A stretch of 12,574 nt of DNA from an archaeon (GCA_029563035.1 JAKQTP010000018.1:1-12574); one strand, 5' to 3'; positions 1-8,612 are shown, counted from the first letter of the stretch. Made by a program: numbers and translations. Notes: generated by a model not told the origin, from the letters alone.

Positions 1-52
1 ATATGTCTATATTGTAGCATAAATTGCTTCACATAACAATTTCGAATTTATT

Positions 53-142
53 GGAGAGGTGGCTGAGCGGCTGAAAGCAGCATCCTGCTAAGATGTTAAG
101 GGGGAAACCCCTTCAAGGGTTCGAATCCCTTCCTCTCCGCCA
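53..142 (+). tRNA. tRNA-Ser (anticodon GCU)
   Basis: This is a complete class II tRNA cloverleaf that decodes AGC/AGU serine codons. The acceptor stem GGAGAGG (53-59) pairs with CCTCTCC (132-138), followed by discriminator G139 and an encoded CCA (140-142). The anticodon stem GCATC/GATGT encloses the loop CTGCTAA, giving anticodon GCT. A long variable arm (GGGG-GAAA-CCCC type) precedes a T-arm with stem AAGGG/CCCTT and loop TTCGAAT. The long variable arm and GCT anticodon agree on serine. No copy of its 3' end was seen elsewhere in the window, so use as an attachment site is not shown. Confidence 0.96.
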
Positions 143-171
143 AGAATATTTAGTATCGGAAGACCCGAGTG

Positions 172-194
172 CCCAGCTTATGCTGGGTTTTTTT
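172..194 (+). terminator. Intrinsic terminator after tRNA-Ser
   Basis: A perfect 6-bp stem CCCAGC (172-177) / GCTGGG (182-187) with loop TTAT is followed at once by seven T residues (188-194) and more T-rich sequence. It lies 30 nt past the tRNA 3' end and would end the tRNA transcript, insulating the genes downstream. Confidence 0.85.
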
Positions 195-198
195 GTTT

Positions 199-227
199 TT
201 GTCTAGATTGATTTTTTGTGATAGAAT
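199..227 (+). promoter_or_regulatory. Putative sigma-70-type promoter for the GIY-YIG gene
   Basis: TTGTCT (199-204) and TAGAAT (222-227) are separated by 17 nt, between the terminator and the next start codon at 262. The 9-bp sequence TTTGTGATA occurs at 215-223 and again at 239-247, overlapping the presumed -10 and start region, and may be a regulator site. In DNA this AT-rich such matches arise easily, so this is tentative. Confidence 0.35.
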
Positions 228-261
228 ATTAGTAATAATTTGTGATAATATTTAATAAAAT

Positions 262-1095
262 ATGAGGGGCAAAACAATAAGTATATTTATACCAGACAGT
301 AATCCTAGGGGAGTTAAAATTTGTGATATTAAAGATTCTATAGTTAAAGCTATTTTTATTCCTAGAAATAAACTAGAGGATGTTTATAAAAGGCCAGATA
401 TGTTAGATCCGGGTATCTATTTTTTGTTTGGCAACGAGGATGAAGTTGGTAAGCCCAAGGTGTATATTGGTGAGGCAGAAAATTTATTAAATAGAATAAA
501 GCAACATAATATTAGTAAAGATTTTTGGAATACCGCAATTTGCTTTGTCTCTGAAAAAAAGAATATCAATAAGGCACATGTTAAGTATTTAGAAAATTAT
601 TGCGCCTCAGAAGCTCAGAGAATAAATAAATGTAAACTGGAAAATGGGGTTACTCCAACTCAATCATCATTAACCGAACAAGATGTTGATTTTGTTTTAA
701 GTTTCTTTGACGATTTAAAAATATTAATAGCCACTCTAGGTTTCCCAATTTTTGAGGAAAGTCAGAAAAAAATAGAAAATCGTTTCTTTTGTAAAAGAGA
801 GGGAGTTGATGCTGAGGGTGAATATTCTGAAGATGGGATGACTGTTTTCAGTGGATCTCAGGCAAAAATGGAAAATGTTCCTAGTATTAGCAACTCAATG
901 TTGAATTTGAAAAATTCATTAATAGAAAAGGAGGTAATTAAATTGAATAATAATGTTTATATTTTTCAAGAAGATTATACTTTTAAATCTCCTAGTTCTG
1001 CTGCCGCCGTTGTCTTGGGTTTAAATGTTAATGGCTGGAATGCTTGGAAAAACTCCGATGGAGAAAGTCTAGATGAGATTTTTAGAAAAAAATAA
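262..1095 (+). CDS. GIY-YIG nuclease family protein with C-terminal DUF4357-like domain
   Basis: 277 aa. The GIY-YIG core is visible: GIY at residues 51-53, YIG at 68-70, followed by the spaced Arg (R78 in NRIKQH) and a Glu in KYLEN (E111) that fits the metal-binding catalytic Glu. This fold makes single metal-dependent cuts in DNA. The C-terminal ~45 residues carry a SPSSAAA ... NGW.AW pattern typical of DUF4357, a domain of unknown role often joined to GIY-YIG domains and found near restriction genes. The middle (about 120-220) is charged and unassigned. The ATG has only an AT-rich leader. The next gene follows after 14 nt, so both probably share a transcript. A role in cutting foreign DNA is inference from context. 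Confidence 0.85.
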   Translation: MRGKTISIFIPDSNPRGVKICDIKDSIVKAIFIPRNKLEDVYKRPDMLDPGIYFLFGNEDEVGKPKVYIGEAENLLNRIKQHNISKDFWNTAICFVSEKKNINKAHVKYLENYCASEAQRINKCKLENGVTPTQSSLTEQDVDFVLSFFDDLKILIATLGFPIFEESQKKIENRFFCKREGVDAEGEYSEDGMTVFSGSQAKMENVPSISNSMLNLKNSLIEKEVIKLNNNVYIFQEDYTFKSPSSAAAVVLGLNVNGWNAWKNSDGESLDEIFRKK

Positions 1096-1109
1096 TTTAT
1101 TTTTGTAGT

Positions 1110-1625
1110 ATGTTAGTCAAAGACTTCATAAAGGGCCCTTTTTTATCTGAAATAAGAGAGATGACTTTTTATAAAGATAAAAATGGGGATAATAAAACTC
1201 ATGCTTATCTTGGTTTTCAATTGTTAAGCTCTGCTATAGAGTTTTTAGGGGCATGCTTAGATCAATATGATTGGAGTGAGAGAAATATGTCTGAAAAAAG
1301 ATTTAAACTTGCCATAAAAGAGTTATTTGATAAAAGATACGAACCCTATAATAAAGGTGGTAAATTTGATTTATATTCTAATTTAAGATGTTCCATGGTT
1401 CATTCTTCTAGGCCGGGGAATAATATAGGATTATCAGAAATAGCGAACAATGTAACTCATCTATCTTTAAGTAACAATTCATTGACCTTAGTTTTTGAAG
1501 ACTTTTTAGATGATTTTGAAAATGCATGTAAAAAAGTTATTGATTTAATAGATAGACAGGTTATAACCCATAAAAAAGTTTACGATCATGTTTTATATAC
1601 TCCTCAAGATTTTTTAAATTCTTAA
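1110..1625 (+). CDS. Hypothetical protein with HEPN-like RX4H motif
   Basis: 171 aa, mostly helical in appearance, with no signal peptide or membrane segment. No family is recognised with certainty. Residues 91-99 (NLRCSMVHS) give R93-x4-H98, the RX4-6H pattern that forms the RNase active site of HEPN proteins. An earlier helix around 38-50 carries E44, where HEPN domains often have a polar residue. HEPN proteins are common toxins, abortive-infection proteins and defence RNases. The motif is short, so the assignment is only suggestive. The gene follows the GIY-YIG gene by 14 nt and its TAA overlaps the end of the convergent recombinase gene by 4 nt, meaning the two transcripts would run into each other. 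Confidence 0.6.
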   Translation: MLVKDFIKGPFLSEIREMTFYKDKNGDNKTHAYLGFQLLSSAIEFLGACLDQYDWSERNMSEKRFKLAIKELFDKRYEPYNKGGKFDLYSNLRCSMVHSSRPGNNIGLSEIANNVTHLSLSNNSLTLVFEDFLDDFENACKKVIDLIDRQVITHKKVYDHVLYTPQDFLNS

Positions 1626-2975
1626 TTAATCTCAACCACCCCCTTAGTAATTCTTATCTTACTTCTAAAACAACTCATCAGCTCTCGTTTTTCTTCTTTC
1701 GTTCCGTGTTTTAATATATAAATAGCATAAGTTTTCATTTCAACATCCTCGTGATGTTGTTTTTTGTTTGAGATACCCAGTACTCCTTTTTGAAATTTAT
1801 TAAATCTTTTTAGTTCATCTTCAAATTTTACTTGAATTCCAAAATCATTTATTTCTATTTTATCAAATAGTTTAGTTAATTGTTCGATCAAATCTTCTTC
1901 TCTCAAGTAATGACTCTTACAATTTCTATCTTTTGATCTACCGCATCCATAATAAACATATTTAGCAGTTGTTCCATCTTTTAATTGCTTGTACTTCTCC
2001 TCAGCTGGATATCATAGAGCCACATAACCCGCAGACCATAAGTTTAGTAAAGGCAAATTCTTTACTTTCTCTTTGAATATTATCTCTTTTCAGTTGAGCT
2101 ACTGTTTTATCATATAATTCTTTAGTAATAATTGGCTTATGTTTTCCTTGGTACCAATTACCTGACTTTTTTGGATATTCAAATGCTCCATAATAAATTG
2201 GGTTAACTAACATTCGATGTAATCCGCCGAGAGCCATATTATGATTTCCAATGGTTTTAAAATTTAATTCAAATTTAAGCCAATTATATACTTTTCTGCC
2301 CGACCATTTTTCATAAGCAACTTTTTCAAACATCTGTTTAACTATTGGAGCTCTATCAGGATCAACTATAATCTGACATTTCTTATCCATTAGTTTTTGA
2401 TTTAAATAACCAAGTGGAGCCATGCCTGGCCATAGACCCATTTCTACTCTAGCCCTTAGACCTCTTTTAACATTTACTCCTCGATTATCGTTTTCTAATT
2501 TAGCCTGAGAACCCAGTATCATTAAGAGAAATTTCTCATTAGGATTGTTAGAAAACTTTTGCCCATAGGTTCTTATTTCTTGAAGTATTCCTTGATCCAT
2601 CAAATCTACTACTTTTCCTAAGTCTCCAGCATTTCTAGATATTCTATCAGGAGCCCAAGTAAGTATAGCGTTATATTTGTTACTCCTTATATCTTCTATT
2701 AATTCATTAAATATAGCTCTTTGTCCCGTTTCTTTAGCGCTATGGCTTTCTCGTTTAATATCTACTATATTTAGGTTTTCTTTAACTGCTAAATCCATCA
2801 TTTCTTTGATTTGGCTATCTATTGATAATACCTGTCTTTCCTCTGATTCAGTCGATTTTCTAGCATAAAGGCAATATTTCAAGGGAATCTCAATATCTTT
2901 TGAATTTGCCCCATTAGGGCTTGAAATTGTCCCTATTTGAGAGCTATTTGTCATTAATTGCTTGTAATCTAGCAT
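1622..2975 (-). pseudogene. Large serine recombinase, split by a +1 frameshift in the zinc ribbon
   Basis: The first frame (2975 down to a TGA at 2003-2001) encodes 324 aa. It contains a resolvase domain with catalytic Ser41 in YARKSTES and the WAPDRISR arginine motif near residues 110-120, then a recombinase domain (GLWPGMAPLGY onward). It ends just after the first zinc-ribbon pair, CGLC. The remainder lies in the next frame without a stop from 2005 to 1622. It begins AEEKYKQLKDG, supplies the second Cys pair (GCGRSKDRNC), and ends in about 100 charged residues. Together they give roughly 450 aa, normal for this family. A TTG at 1906 could start the tail alone, but that would leave half a zinc ribbon. 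The protein probably integrated or excised the surrounding island. Either it is inactivated, or the sequence has an error, or the ribosome shifts frame. Confidence 0.88.
1997..2012 (-). other. Frameshift point in the recombinase gene
   Basis: On the minus strand the codons read ATA TCC AGC TGA. Removing one C of TCC (2007 or 2008) gives ATA TCA GCT GAG GAG, that is I-S-A-E-E, continuing directly into the C-terminal frame. A +1 slip at AGC-UGA would instead give I-S-S-E-E. Both frames are clean up to this point, so the junction is placed within a few bases. Confidence 0.85.
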
Positions 2976-3034
2976 AATTTAGATTCTTAATTGTTAGTAG
3001 TAGATTAATGACGGATAAGGGAGAAGAAGTCCAG

Positions 3035-3064
3035 AGATAAATTGTAGATAAATAGGAGATAAAT
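3035..3064. repeat. Three AGATAAAT direct repeats, 11-bp period
   Basis: Exact copies start at 3035, 3046 and 3057. Degenerate copies fall in the same phase at 3002 (AGATTAAT) and 3013 (GGATAAGG). They lie in the divergent gap between the recombinase start (2975) and the mod start (3155). One repeat per helical turn suggests a cooperative protein-binding site: an operator for either gene, or an accessory site for the recombinase. No protein is assigned. Confidence 0.65.
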
Positions 3065-3079
3065 TAATTTTATTTTTTC

Positions 3080-3106
3080 TTTACTTTTAGCTTAAAATAA
3101 TATAAA
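3080..3106 (+). promoter_or_regulatory. Possible promoter of the type III R-M operon
   Basis: TTTACT (3080-3085) and TATAAA (3101-3106) have a 15-nt spacer, shorter than ideal. Other -10-like hexamers (for example TATAGT at 3112-3117) lie nearby. A promoter must exist in this 179-bp gap because mod is divergent from the recombinase gene, but the exact boxes are uncertain. Confidence 0.25.
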
Positions 3107-3154
3107 GTAGATATAGTTTATATAAATTATTTTGTTAAAATTTTGGCTAATTTT

Positions 3155-5245
3155 ATGAATAATAAACTCAAATTAACAGACAATGAGAAGAGGGATATTA
3201 TTAAATACCTAGAACAAGGTAAACCTCTCCCAGAGAAGTATCGTTTTTTGCTTTTTGATGATAGTAGAGAAGTTGAGCTTTTATGGAATGGAAAAACTGA
3301 TGAGATTGAAAATATAGTATTGCCTTTTCAAACAATAGAACATATTGATGAACCAAGGAGTGAAAATAAGATTAATCTTCAAAGTTCTCTTTTTGATACT
3401 TCGGGCAGACAAATTCAAGGATGGACAAATAAACTAATTTGGGGAGATAATAAATTAATTTTATCTAGTTTAAAAAACGGTCCACTTCGTAAACAAATCG
3501 AGGCTGAAGGTGGATTAAAATTAGTATATATAGATCCTCCTTTTGATGTTGGAGCTGATTTTTCTATGAATATAGAAATCGGCGAGGAAAATTTTACTAA
3601 AAAACCATCGGTTATTGAAGAAATTGCCTATCGTGATACCTGGGGCAAGGGGGCTGATAGTTTTATTTCTATGATCTATGAAAGACTTAAATTAATTCAT
3701 GGCTTACTTGCTGATGATGGAAGTATTTATGTTCATTGTGACTGGAGACTTTCTGGCTGCATGAGAATGGTGCTGGATGAAGTTTTTGGTAAGGATAATT
3801 TTAGAAATGAAATTGTTTGGGCTTATACGGGGCCCGGTTCACCAGGAATGAAACAGTTTAATAGAAAACATGATAATATATTTTGGTATACAAAATCAAG
3901 CAATTGGGTATTTAATGGGGATGATGTTCGCATGGAGTCAGAAGTTCATGCCGGAGGTTTTGGTTCAGGAATGAATATAGATGATAGTTCTGACTATACA
4001 AATAAAGGCAAGATACCAGAAGATTGGTGGGAGTTTGCTGTTGCCGCTAGACTAAGGGTTGATGGTGTAGAAAGAACTGGTTACCCGACTGAAAAGCCAA
4101 ATAAATTATTACAAAGGATAATAAAAACATCTACAAATAGTGGAGACCTTATTGCTGATTTTTTCTGTGGATCAGGTAGTTTATTGTATAATGCAGAATT
4201 ACTTGATAGAAAATGGATTGGTACTGATTTGGGAAAATTTTCAATCCATACCACTAGAAAAAGAATGATTGGAGCGCAGAGGGAGTTAAAGAAAGATGGT
4301 AAAGATTTTAGAGCTTTTGAAATTTTAAATATTGGTAAATATGAGAGAGAAAAGTTTTTAGAAGTAAATGAAAATCTAAGGGAAGAAGAAAAAAGATTAC
4401 AAAAAGAAAAAAAGGAAAAAGAATTTATTAAATTAATTTTATCAGCTTATAAAGCAGAATCAGTTAATTCTTTTAATGTTTTTGTTGGTAAAAAAAGAGA
4501 TCGCTTGGTTGCTGTTGGTCAAATTGACACACCAATAACTAGTAATTTTTTGCAAAATATAATAGAAGAATGTCGAGAAAAAGGCATTACTAAAGCTGAT
4601 GTTTTAGGATTTGATTATGAAATGGGGATAGATTTTGAAGAAACTAAAAAGCAGGGATTTGATATTCAGTTTAGAGTAATTCCTAGAGAGGTTTTTGATA
4701 GAAAGGCCATAGAAAAAGGACAAATCAAATTTTACGATGTCGCTTATATTGAAATAAAGCCCATTGTTCGTGGTCGAGGAAATGTGAAAGAGGTGGCTAT
4801 TGAGCTAGCCGATTTTAGCGTTTTTTATAATCAGGACAATACTGGAGAGGTTGAAGAAAAATTAAAATCTGGTGGTAGCAAAGTTGTTATCGAAGATGGT
4901 CAGGTTATTAAAATTTTTAAAGATAAAGATACGGATTTAATTGAAAAAGAGGTTTTAACAAAAAAATGGACGGACTGGATTGATTATTGGTCAGTTGATT
5001 TTAATTTTGAAAGTAAGAAAGAATTTATTAGAGTGCTTGATGAAAAAACAGGAGAAGAAAAAAATCAATGGACTGGATCATATATATTTGAGAATGAGTG
5101 GCAATCTTTTAGAACTAAAAAAGATAGAACCTTAGAATTAACTTCAGTTTTTAAAGAAATGCCAAAAGGAAAAACAAAAGTTGCTGTTAAAGTTATTGAT
5201 ATTTTTGGAAATGATACTACAAAGGTTATAGAAATTAATATTTAA
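3155..5245 (+). CDS. mod: Type III restriction-modification DNA methyltransferase (Mod)
   Basis: 696 aa from ATG 3155. A TTG at 3143 could add four residues, but the ATG fits the rest of the window better. Mod modifies adenine in the recognition site using S-adenosylmethionine and forms the recognition part of a Mod-Res complex. The catalytic motif DPPF lies at 127-130 and the AdoMet-binding motif DFFCGSG at 335-341. This is the beta-class order, with DPPY-type motif first. Between them lie a probable target-recognition region (about 215-300) and GYPTEKP (309-315), a conserved block just before the AdoMet motif. A charged, probably coiled segment (R409-E423) starts a long C-terminal region of about 280 residues. 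The membrane-protein gene follows after 4 nt and res follows that, so this is the first gene of the operon. No simple-sequence repeat for phase variation is seen. Confidence 0.93.
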   Translation: MNNKLKLTDNEKRDIIKYLEQGKPLPEKYRFLLFDDSREVELLWNGKTDEIENIVLPFQTIEHIDEPRSENKINLQSSLFDTSGRQIQGWTNKLIWGDNKLILSSLKNGPLRKQIEAEGGLKLVYIDPPFDVGADFSMNIEIGEENFTKKPSVIEEIAYRDTWGKGADSFISMIYERLKLIHGLLADDGSIYVHCDWRLSGCMRMVLDEVFGKDNFRNEIVWAYTGPGSPGMKQFNRKHDNIFWYTKSSNWVFNGDDVRMESEVHAGGFGSGMNIDDSSDYTNKGKIPEDWWEFAVAARLRVDGVERTGYPTEKPNKLLQRIIKTSTNSGDLIADFFCGSGSLLYNAELLDRKWIGTDLGKFSIHTTRKRMIGAQRELKKDGKDFRAFEILNIGKYEREKFLEVNENLREEEKRLQKEKKEKEFIKLILSAYKAESVNSFNVFVGKKRDRLVAVGQIDTPITSNFLQNIIEECREKGITKADVLGFDYEMGIDFEETKKQGFDIQFRVIPREVFDRKAIEKGQIKFYDVAYIEIKPIVRGRGNVKEVAIELADFSVFYNQDNTGEVEEKLKSGGSKVVIEDGQVIKIFKDKDTDLIEKEVLTKKWTDWIDYWSVDFNFESKKEFIRVLDEKTGEEKNQWTGSYIFENEWQSFRTKKDRTLELTSVFKEMPKGKTKVAVKVIDIFGNDTTKVIEINI

Positions 5246-5249
5246 ATTT

Positions 5250-5621
5250 ATGTTAAATTTTTTTAATGAAATTTATAATTTTTTAGGATCTAATACTGGC
5301 AGTGTTGCTATTATTGTAGTTTTAATTACTGGTATTTGGCAGTATTGTAAATATCAAAAAGAATGGAATTTCAAAAATTATCATTCTTTAATAAAAAAAC
5401 TTAATCAATCAGATACTCCAGGAGAAGCTATAAAATTATATAGACAAATAGCTATAGTTTATGAATTAAGGAAATATCCAAGGTATTTTCCTGTCACTAA
5501 AAGAATATTAAAAGGATGGTTAGACTCAAGAAGTGAAGAATATAAAAATTTGTACAATGAAATGGAGCTAACAATTAATTACATAGATCAGTGTTGGTTT
5601 AAGAGACTTTTTAAGAAATAA
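5250..5621 (+). CDS. Small single-pass membrane protein between mod and res
   Basis: 123 aa, not recognised as a named family. Residues 17-33 (GSVAIIVVLITGIWQYC) form one clear membrane helix near the N-terminus, with positive residues right after it (K34, K37). This suggests that the remaining ~90 residues face the cytoplasm. That part is basic and aromatic, with repeated YELRKYPRYF-like stretches, and looks helical. It lies 4 nt after mod and 1 nt before res, so it is almost certainly cotranslated with both. Canonical type III operons contain mod and res only. The position suggests a partner that tethers or regulates the complex, or an independent defence effector; this is inference. Confidence 0.75.
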   Translation: MLNFFNEIYNFLGSNTGSVAIIVVLITGIWQYCKYQKEWNFKNYHSLIKKLNQSDTPGEAIKLYRQIAIVYELRKYPRYFPVTKRILKGWLDSRSEEYKNLYNEMELTINYIDQCWFKRLFKK

Positions 5622-5622
5622 T

Positions 5623-8295
5623 ATGGCACTACATAAAGATTTTCCAAAAGATAAATTTCAAATATTAGATCCTAGTATAAGATGGTTTCCGGCAGAAGAG
5701 GATTTAAGGGAAAAGGGGTATGAAAAATTGCTCCCTCCTTTTGTTCCAGAGTTAAGAGAGAAAATAGCTGAGTGGAGAAGCAAAAATTATGAAGGAGCCA
5801 GTGAAACTTCTAAGTCTTTATTGAATTGGTGGTTTAAAGAGCTTCATGTTATTTATGATAAAGATGGTAATGCGAATTCTTTTGAATATTATTATGCTCA
5901 GCGAGAAGCTGTCGAGACAGTTATCTGGTTATATGATGTTGAAGGTGTAAAAAATAAATATGATTTAATTAAGTTTGATAAATTAGGAAGGGTTAGTCCT
6001 AATATGTTTACTGAGGAATGGTTACGTTTTGTTATTAAAATGGCTACTGGATCTGGAAAAACAAAAGTAATGAGCTTGTTGTTGGTCTGGTCATATTTTC
6101 ATAAACTTTATGAGCAAGATTCAGAATTATCTAAGAATTTCTTACTTATTACTCCCAATATCATTGTTTTAGATAGAATTAAATCTGACTTTGAGGGTTT
6201 AAAAATTTTTTATGAAGACCCTATTCTACCTGAAAATGGTTATAATGGACAAAATTGGGGCGATGATTTTCAAATTAAATTGCATTTACAAGATGAAGTT
6301 GGAACTATATCTAAAACAGGCAATATTTTTTTAACAAATATTCATAGAGTTTATGAAGGCAATATTAATGAATCAAGTTTTAACGACGATGATGTTTCCG
6401 ATTATTTTTTAGGAGGAAAAGTAGTTGGAAAAACTAATGATTCAAAAATAGATTTGGGAGAAATAGTTCGAGATATTGATGAACTTATGGTTATAAACGA
6501 CGAAGCCCATCATATTCATGATCCTAAAATGGCTTGGTTTAAATCAATTGAAGATATTAATAATAAATTATTACAAAAAGGTAAAAAGATAGCCTTGCAA
6601 ATTGATGTGACAGCAACTCCTAAAAATAATAGAGGAGAAATATTTGTTCAGACTGTTTGTGACTATCCTTTGGTCGAAGCTATTCATCAAGGAGTTGTTA
6701 AAAACCCAGTTTTGCCAGATGAGCCTAGTAGAGCTAAGTTGCAAGAAAAACAAAGCTCTCTTTTTGCTGAAAAATACGAAGACTTCATTAGACTAGGTGT
6801 TGAAGAATGGGATAAAACTTATAAAGAATTAGAGCCTACTGGTAAAAAATCAATTTTATTTATAATGACTGATGATACTAAGAACTGCGATGATGTAGCT
6901 GAGTTTTTAGAAAATAATTACCCAAAATTAAAAGGAGCGGTTTTAACCATTCATACAAATCAGAGCGGTGAAATATCAGAAACAGTTTCAGGCAAGAAAG
7001 AAAAAGAATTACAGGAATTAAGAAAAAAGGCTAATGATATTGATAGTATTGAAAGTCCATACAAAGTTATAGTTTCAGTATTAATGTTAAAAGAAGGTTG
7101 GGATGTAAAAAATGTTACCACTATTGTTGGTTTACGACCTTACGCTGCTGATTCAAAAATACTTCCAGAGCAAACTCTTGGTAGGGGTTTACGTAGAATG
7201 TTTTTTGGTCAAGATATTGAAGAATATGTTAGCATTATTGGAACTCCAGCTTTTATGGATTTTGTTGAGTCAATTAAAGCTGAGGGAGTTGAATTAGAAA
7301 AAAGAAAAATGGATAGAAGTGGATCTCCAATCACTCCAACTGTTATTGAAATAGATAATGAAAATGTCAAGAAAGATATTGAGAGCTTAGATATTGAATT
7401 GCCAGTTTTAACCCCAAGAATTCAAAGGGAATATAAAAATCTAAGCTTATTAGATGTTTCTAAATTTAAACATGAAAAGATAAATATAAAAGAATTTTCC
7501 GAAGAAGAGCAAAAAGAAATTATTTTTAAAGAAGTTATTGAGGATAAAACTCACCATACTACAATATTAAATAGCTCAATTGAGCCTAATTATCAAAGTG
7601 TTGTTGGCTTCTTTGTGCAAAGGATGATGAAAGAGCTAAGACTCTTTGGTTGTTATGATATTTTATTTGGTAAGGTAAAGGAATTTATTACTAAATATCT
7701 TTTTAAGGAGGGTGTTGATTTAAATGATTCTAATATATTAAGAAATCTATCAGAATTAGAAGCGGTAAAAAACATAGTAGAAACTTTTAAAAAAGAAATA
7801 AATAATTTAACAGTTCAAGATGTGGGCGATACTGAAATTAAGAATTTTATAAAAGTAAGTAGCGCTAGACCTTTTGTAGTCACTGATAAAGCTTATTTAC
7901 TCCCTAAAAAAAGTGTTTTCAATAAAATAGTTGGAGATAGTCAATTTGAATTAGAATTTGCTGATTTTTTAGAAAAATCTGATGATGTAATTTCTTTTGC
8001 TAAGAATTATTTAGAAATTCATTTTAAGATTGATTACAAAAATGCTAGTGGAGCGATTTCAAGTTATTATCCGGATTTTTTTGTTAAATTAAATAGCAAA
8101 CTTATTTATATAGTTGAAACAAAAGGCAGGGAGGATTTAGATGATATAGAAAAAATTAAAAGATTGGAGCAATGGTGCAAGGACGCAAGCGAAAGACAGG
8201 GTAAAATTGAATATAAAATGCTTTATGTAAAACAGGAAGAATGGGATAAATACAAACCTAAGTCTTTTGGAGAATTAATTAATGCTTTTAAATAA
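5623..8295 (+). CDS. res: Type III restriction enzyme helicase-nuclease subunit (Res)
   Basis: 890 aa, a normal length for Res. It provides the ATP-dependent translocation and cleavage activity of the type III complex and acts on DNA bound by Mod. The superfamily 2 helicase motifs appear in order: Walker A ATGSGKT (141-147), Walker B DEAH (293-296), TAT (330-332) and motif VI QTLGRGLRR (517-525). The C-terminal PD-(D/E)xK nuclease is visible as P817-D818 followed by E832-T-K834. All key residues are present, so the enzyme looks intact. The ATG sits 1 nt after the stop of the membrane-protein gene, in the string AAATAATATGGCA, which also precedes hsdR at 11639. Start choice is well supported by this spacing. 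Confidence 0.95.
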   Translation: MALHKDFPKDKFQILDPSIRWFPAEEDLREKGYEKLLPPFVPELREKIAEWRSKNYEGASETSKSLLNWWFKELHVIYDKDGNANSFEYYYAQREAVETVIWLYDVEGVKNKYDLIKFDKLGRVSPNMFTEEWLRFVIKMATGSGKTKVMSLLLVWSYFHKLYEQDSELSKNFLLITPNIIVLDRIKSDFEGLKIFYEDPILPENGYNGQNWGDDFQIKLHLQDEVGTISKTGNIFLTNIHRVYEGNINESSFNDDDVSDYFLGGKVVGKTNDSKIDLGEIVRDIDELMVINDEAHHIHDPKMAWFKSIEDINNKLLQKGKKIALQIDVTATPKNNRGEIFVQTVCDYPLVEAIHQGVVKNPVLPDEPSRAKLQEKQSSLFAEKYEDFIRLGVEEWDKTYKELEPTGKKSILFIMTDDTKNCDDVAEFLENNYPKLKGAVLTIHTNQSGEISETVSGKKEKELQELRKKANDIDSIESPYKVIVSVLMLKEGWDVKNVTTIVGLRPYAADSKILPEQTLGRGLRRMFFGQDIEEYVSIIGTPAFMDFVESIKAEGVELEKRKMDRSGSPITPTVIEIDNENVKKDIESLDIELPVLTPRIQREYKNLSLLDVSKFKHEKINIKEFSEEEQKEIIFKEVIEDKTHHTTILNSSIEPNYQSVVGFFVQRMMKELRLFGCYDILFGKVKEFITKYLFKEGVDLNDSNILRNLSELEAVKNIVETFKKEINNLTVQDVGDTEIKNFIKVSSARPFVVTDKAYLLPKKSVFNKIVGDSQFELEFADFLEKSDDVISFAKNYLEIHFKIDYKNASGAISSYYPDFFVKLNSKLIYIVETKGREDLDDIEKIKRLEQWCKDASERQGKIEYKMLYVKQEEWDKYKPKSFGELINAFK

Positions 8296-8330
8296 AAAAA
8301 GTACTAATTTTTATAATTAATTTTAATATT

Positions 8331-8612
8331 ATGAAAGAAGAAACAAAGCAAATACTACTAAACTTTTTTAATCATTCAACTTGGAGTTCTGGTCATGAAC
8401 TAGATGATAAAAGATTTTTTGATTTTATTGTCGGGGCTTATATTAATAATGATAAGGGTTTAAATATTGATGATTTAGAGGTGGCAGCAAGAGAAGTTTT
8501 TAGTGAAAAAAATCCTAGCAATTTTAAAGAGGAGTTATCTAGGTTAGAATCTCTGTACATGGATGGCATAAGCATCTTAGAAAAATATAATAATATAAAA
8601 AATAATTATTAG
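8331..8612 (+). CDS. Hypothetical protein, 93 aa
   Basis: A small acidic protein with no recognised domain, no membrane segment and no cysteine pairs. It contains WSSGHELDDKRFFDFIVGAY (residues 18-37) and otherwise looks helical, ending in a basic, Asn-rich tail. It starts 35 nt after res and stops (TAG) 13 nt before the RNase H gene, so it is likely part of the same transcript. No function is proposed. Confidence 0.7.
   Translation: MKEETKQILLNFFNHSTWSSGHELDDKRFFDFIVGAYINNDKGLNIDDLEVAAREVFSEKNPSNFKEELSRLESLYMDGISILEKYNNIKNNY

Noticed and set aside
53..142. tRNA-Ser as the integration site of the island
   Set aside because: No duplicate of the tRNA 3' end was found in the window, and serine recombinases often use other targets. 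It cannot be supported here.
1622..1906. Independent 94-aa gene starting at TTG 1906
   Set aside because: Its frame continues upstream without a stop into the missing half of the recombinase zinc ribbon, so it is the C-terminal part of that gene.
2001..2003. UGA read as glycine, as in some Patescibacteria lineages
   Set aside because: The intact genes contain no in-frame TGA over thousands of codons, and reading through this TGA in its own frame soon hits another stop. A frameshift explains the data better.
3155..5245. Phase-variable mod
   Set aside because: No tetra- or pentanucleotide tract is present in the gene or its upstream gap; only ordinary short A runs occur.
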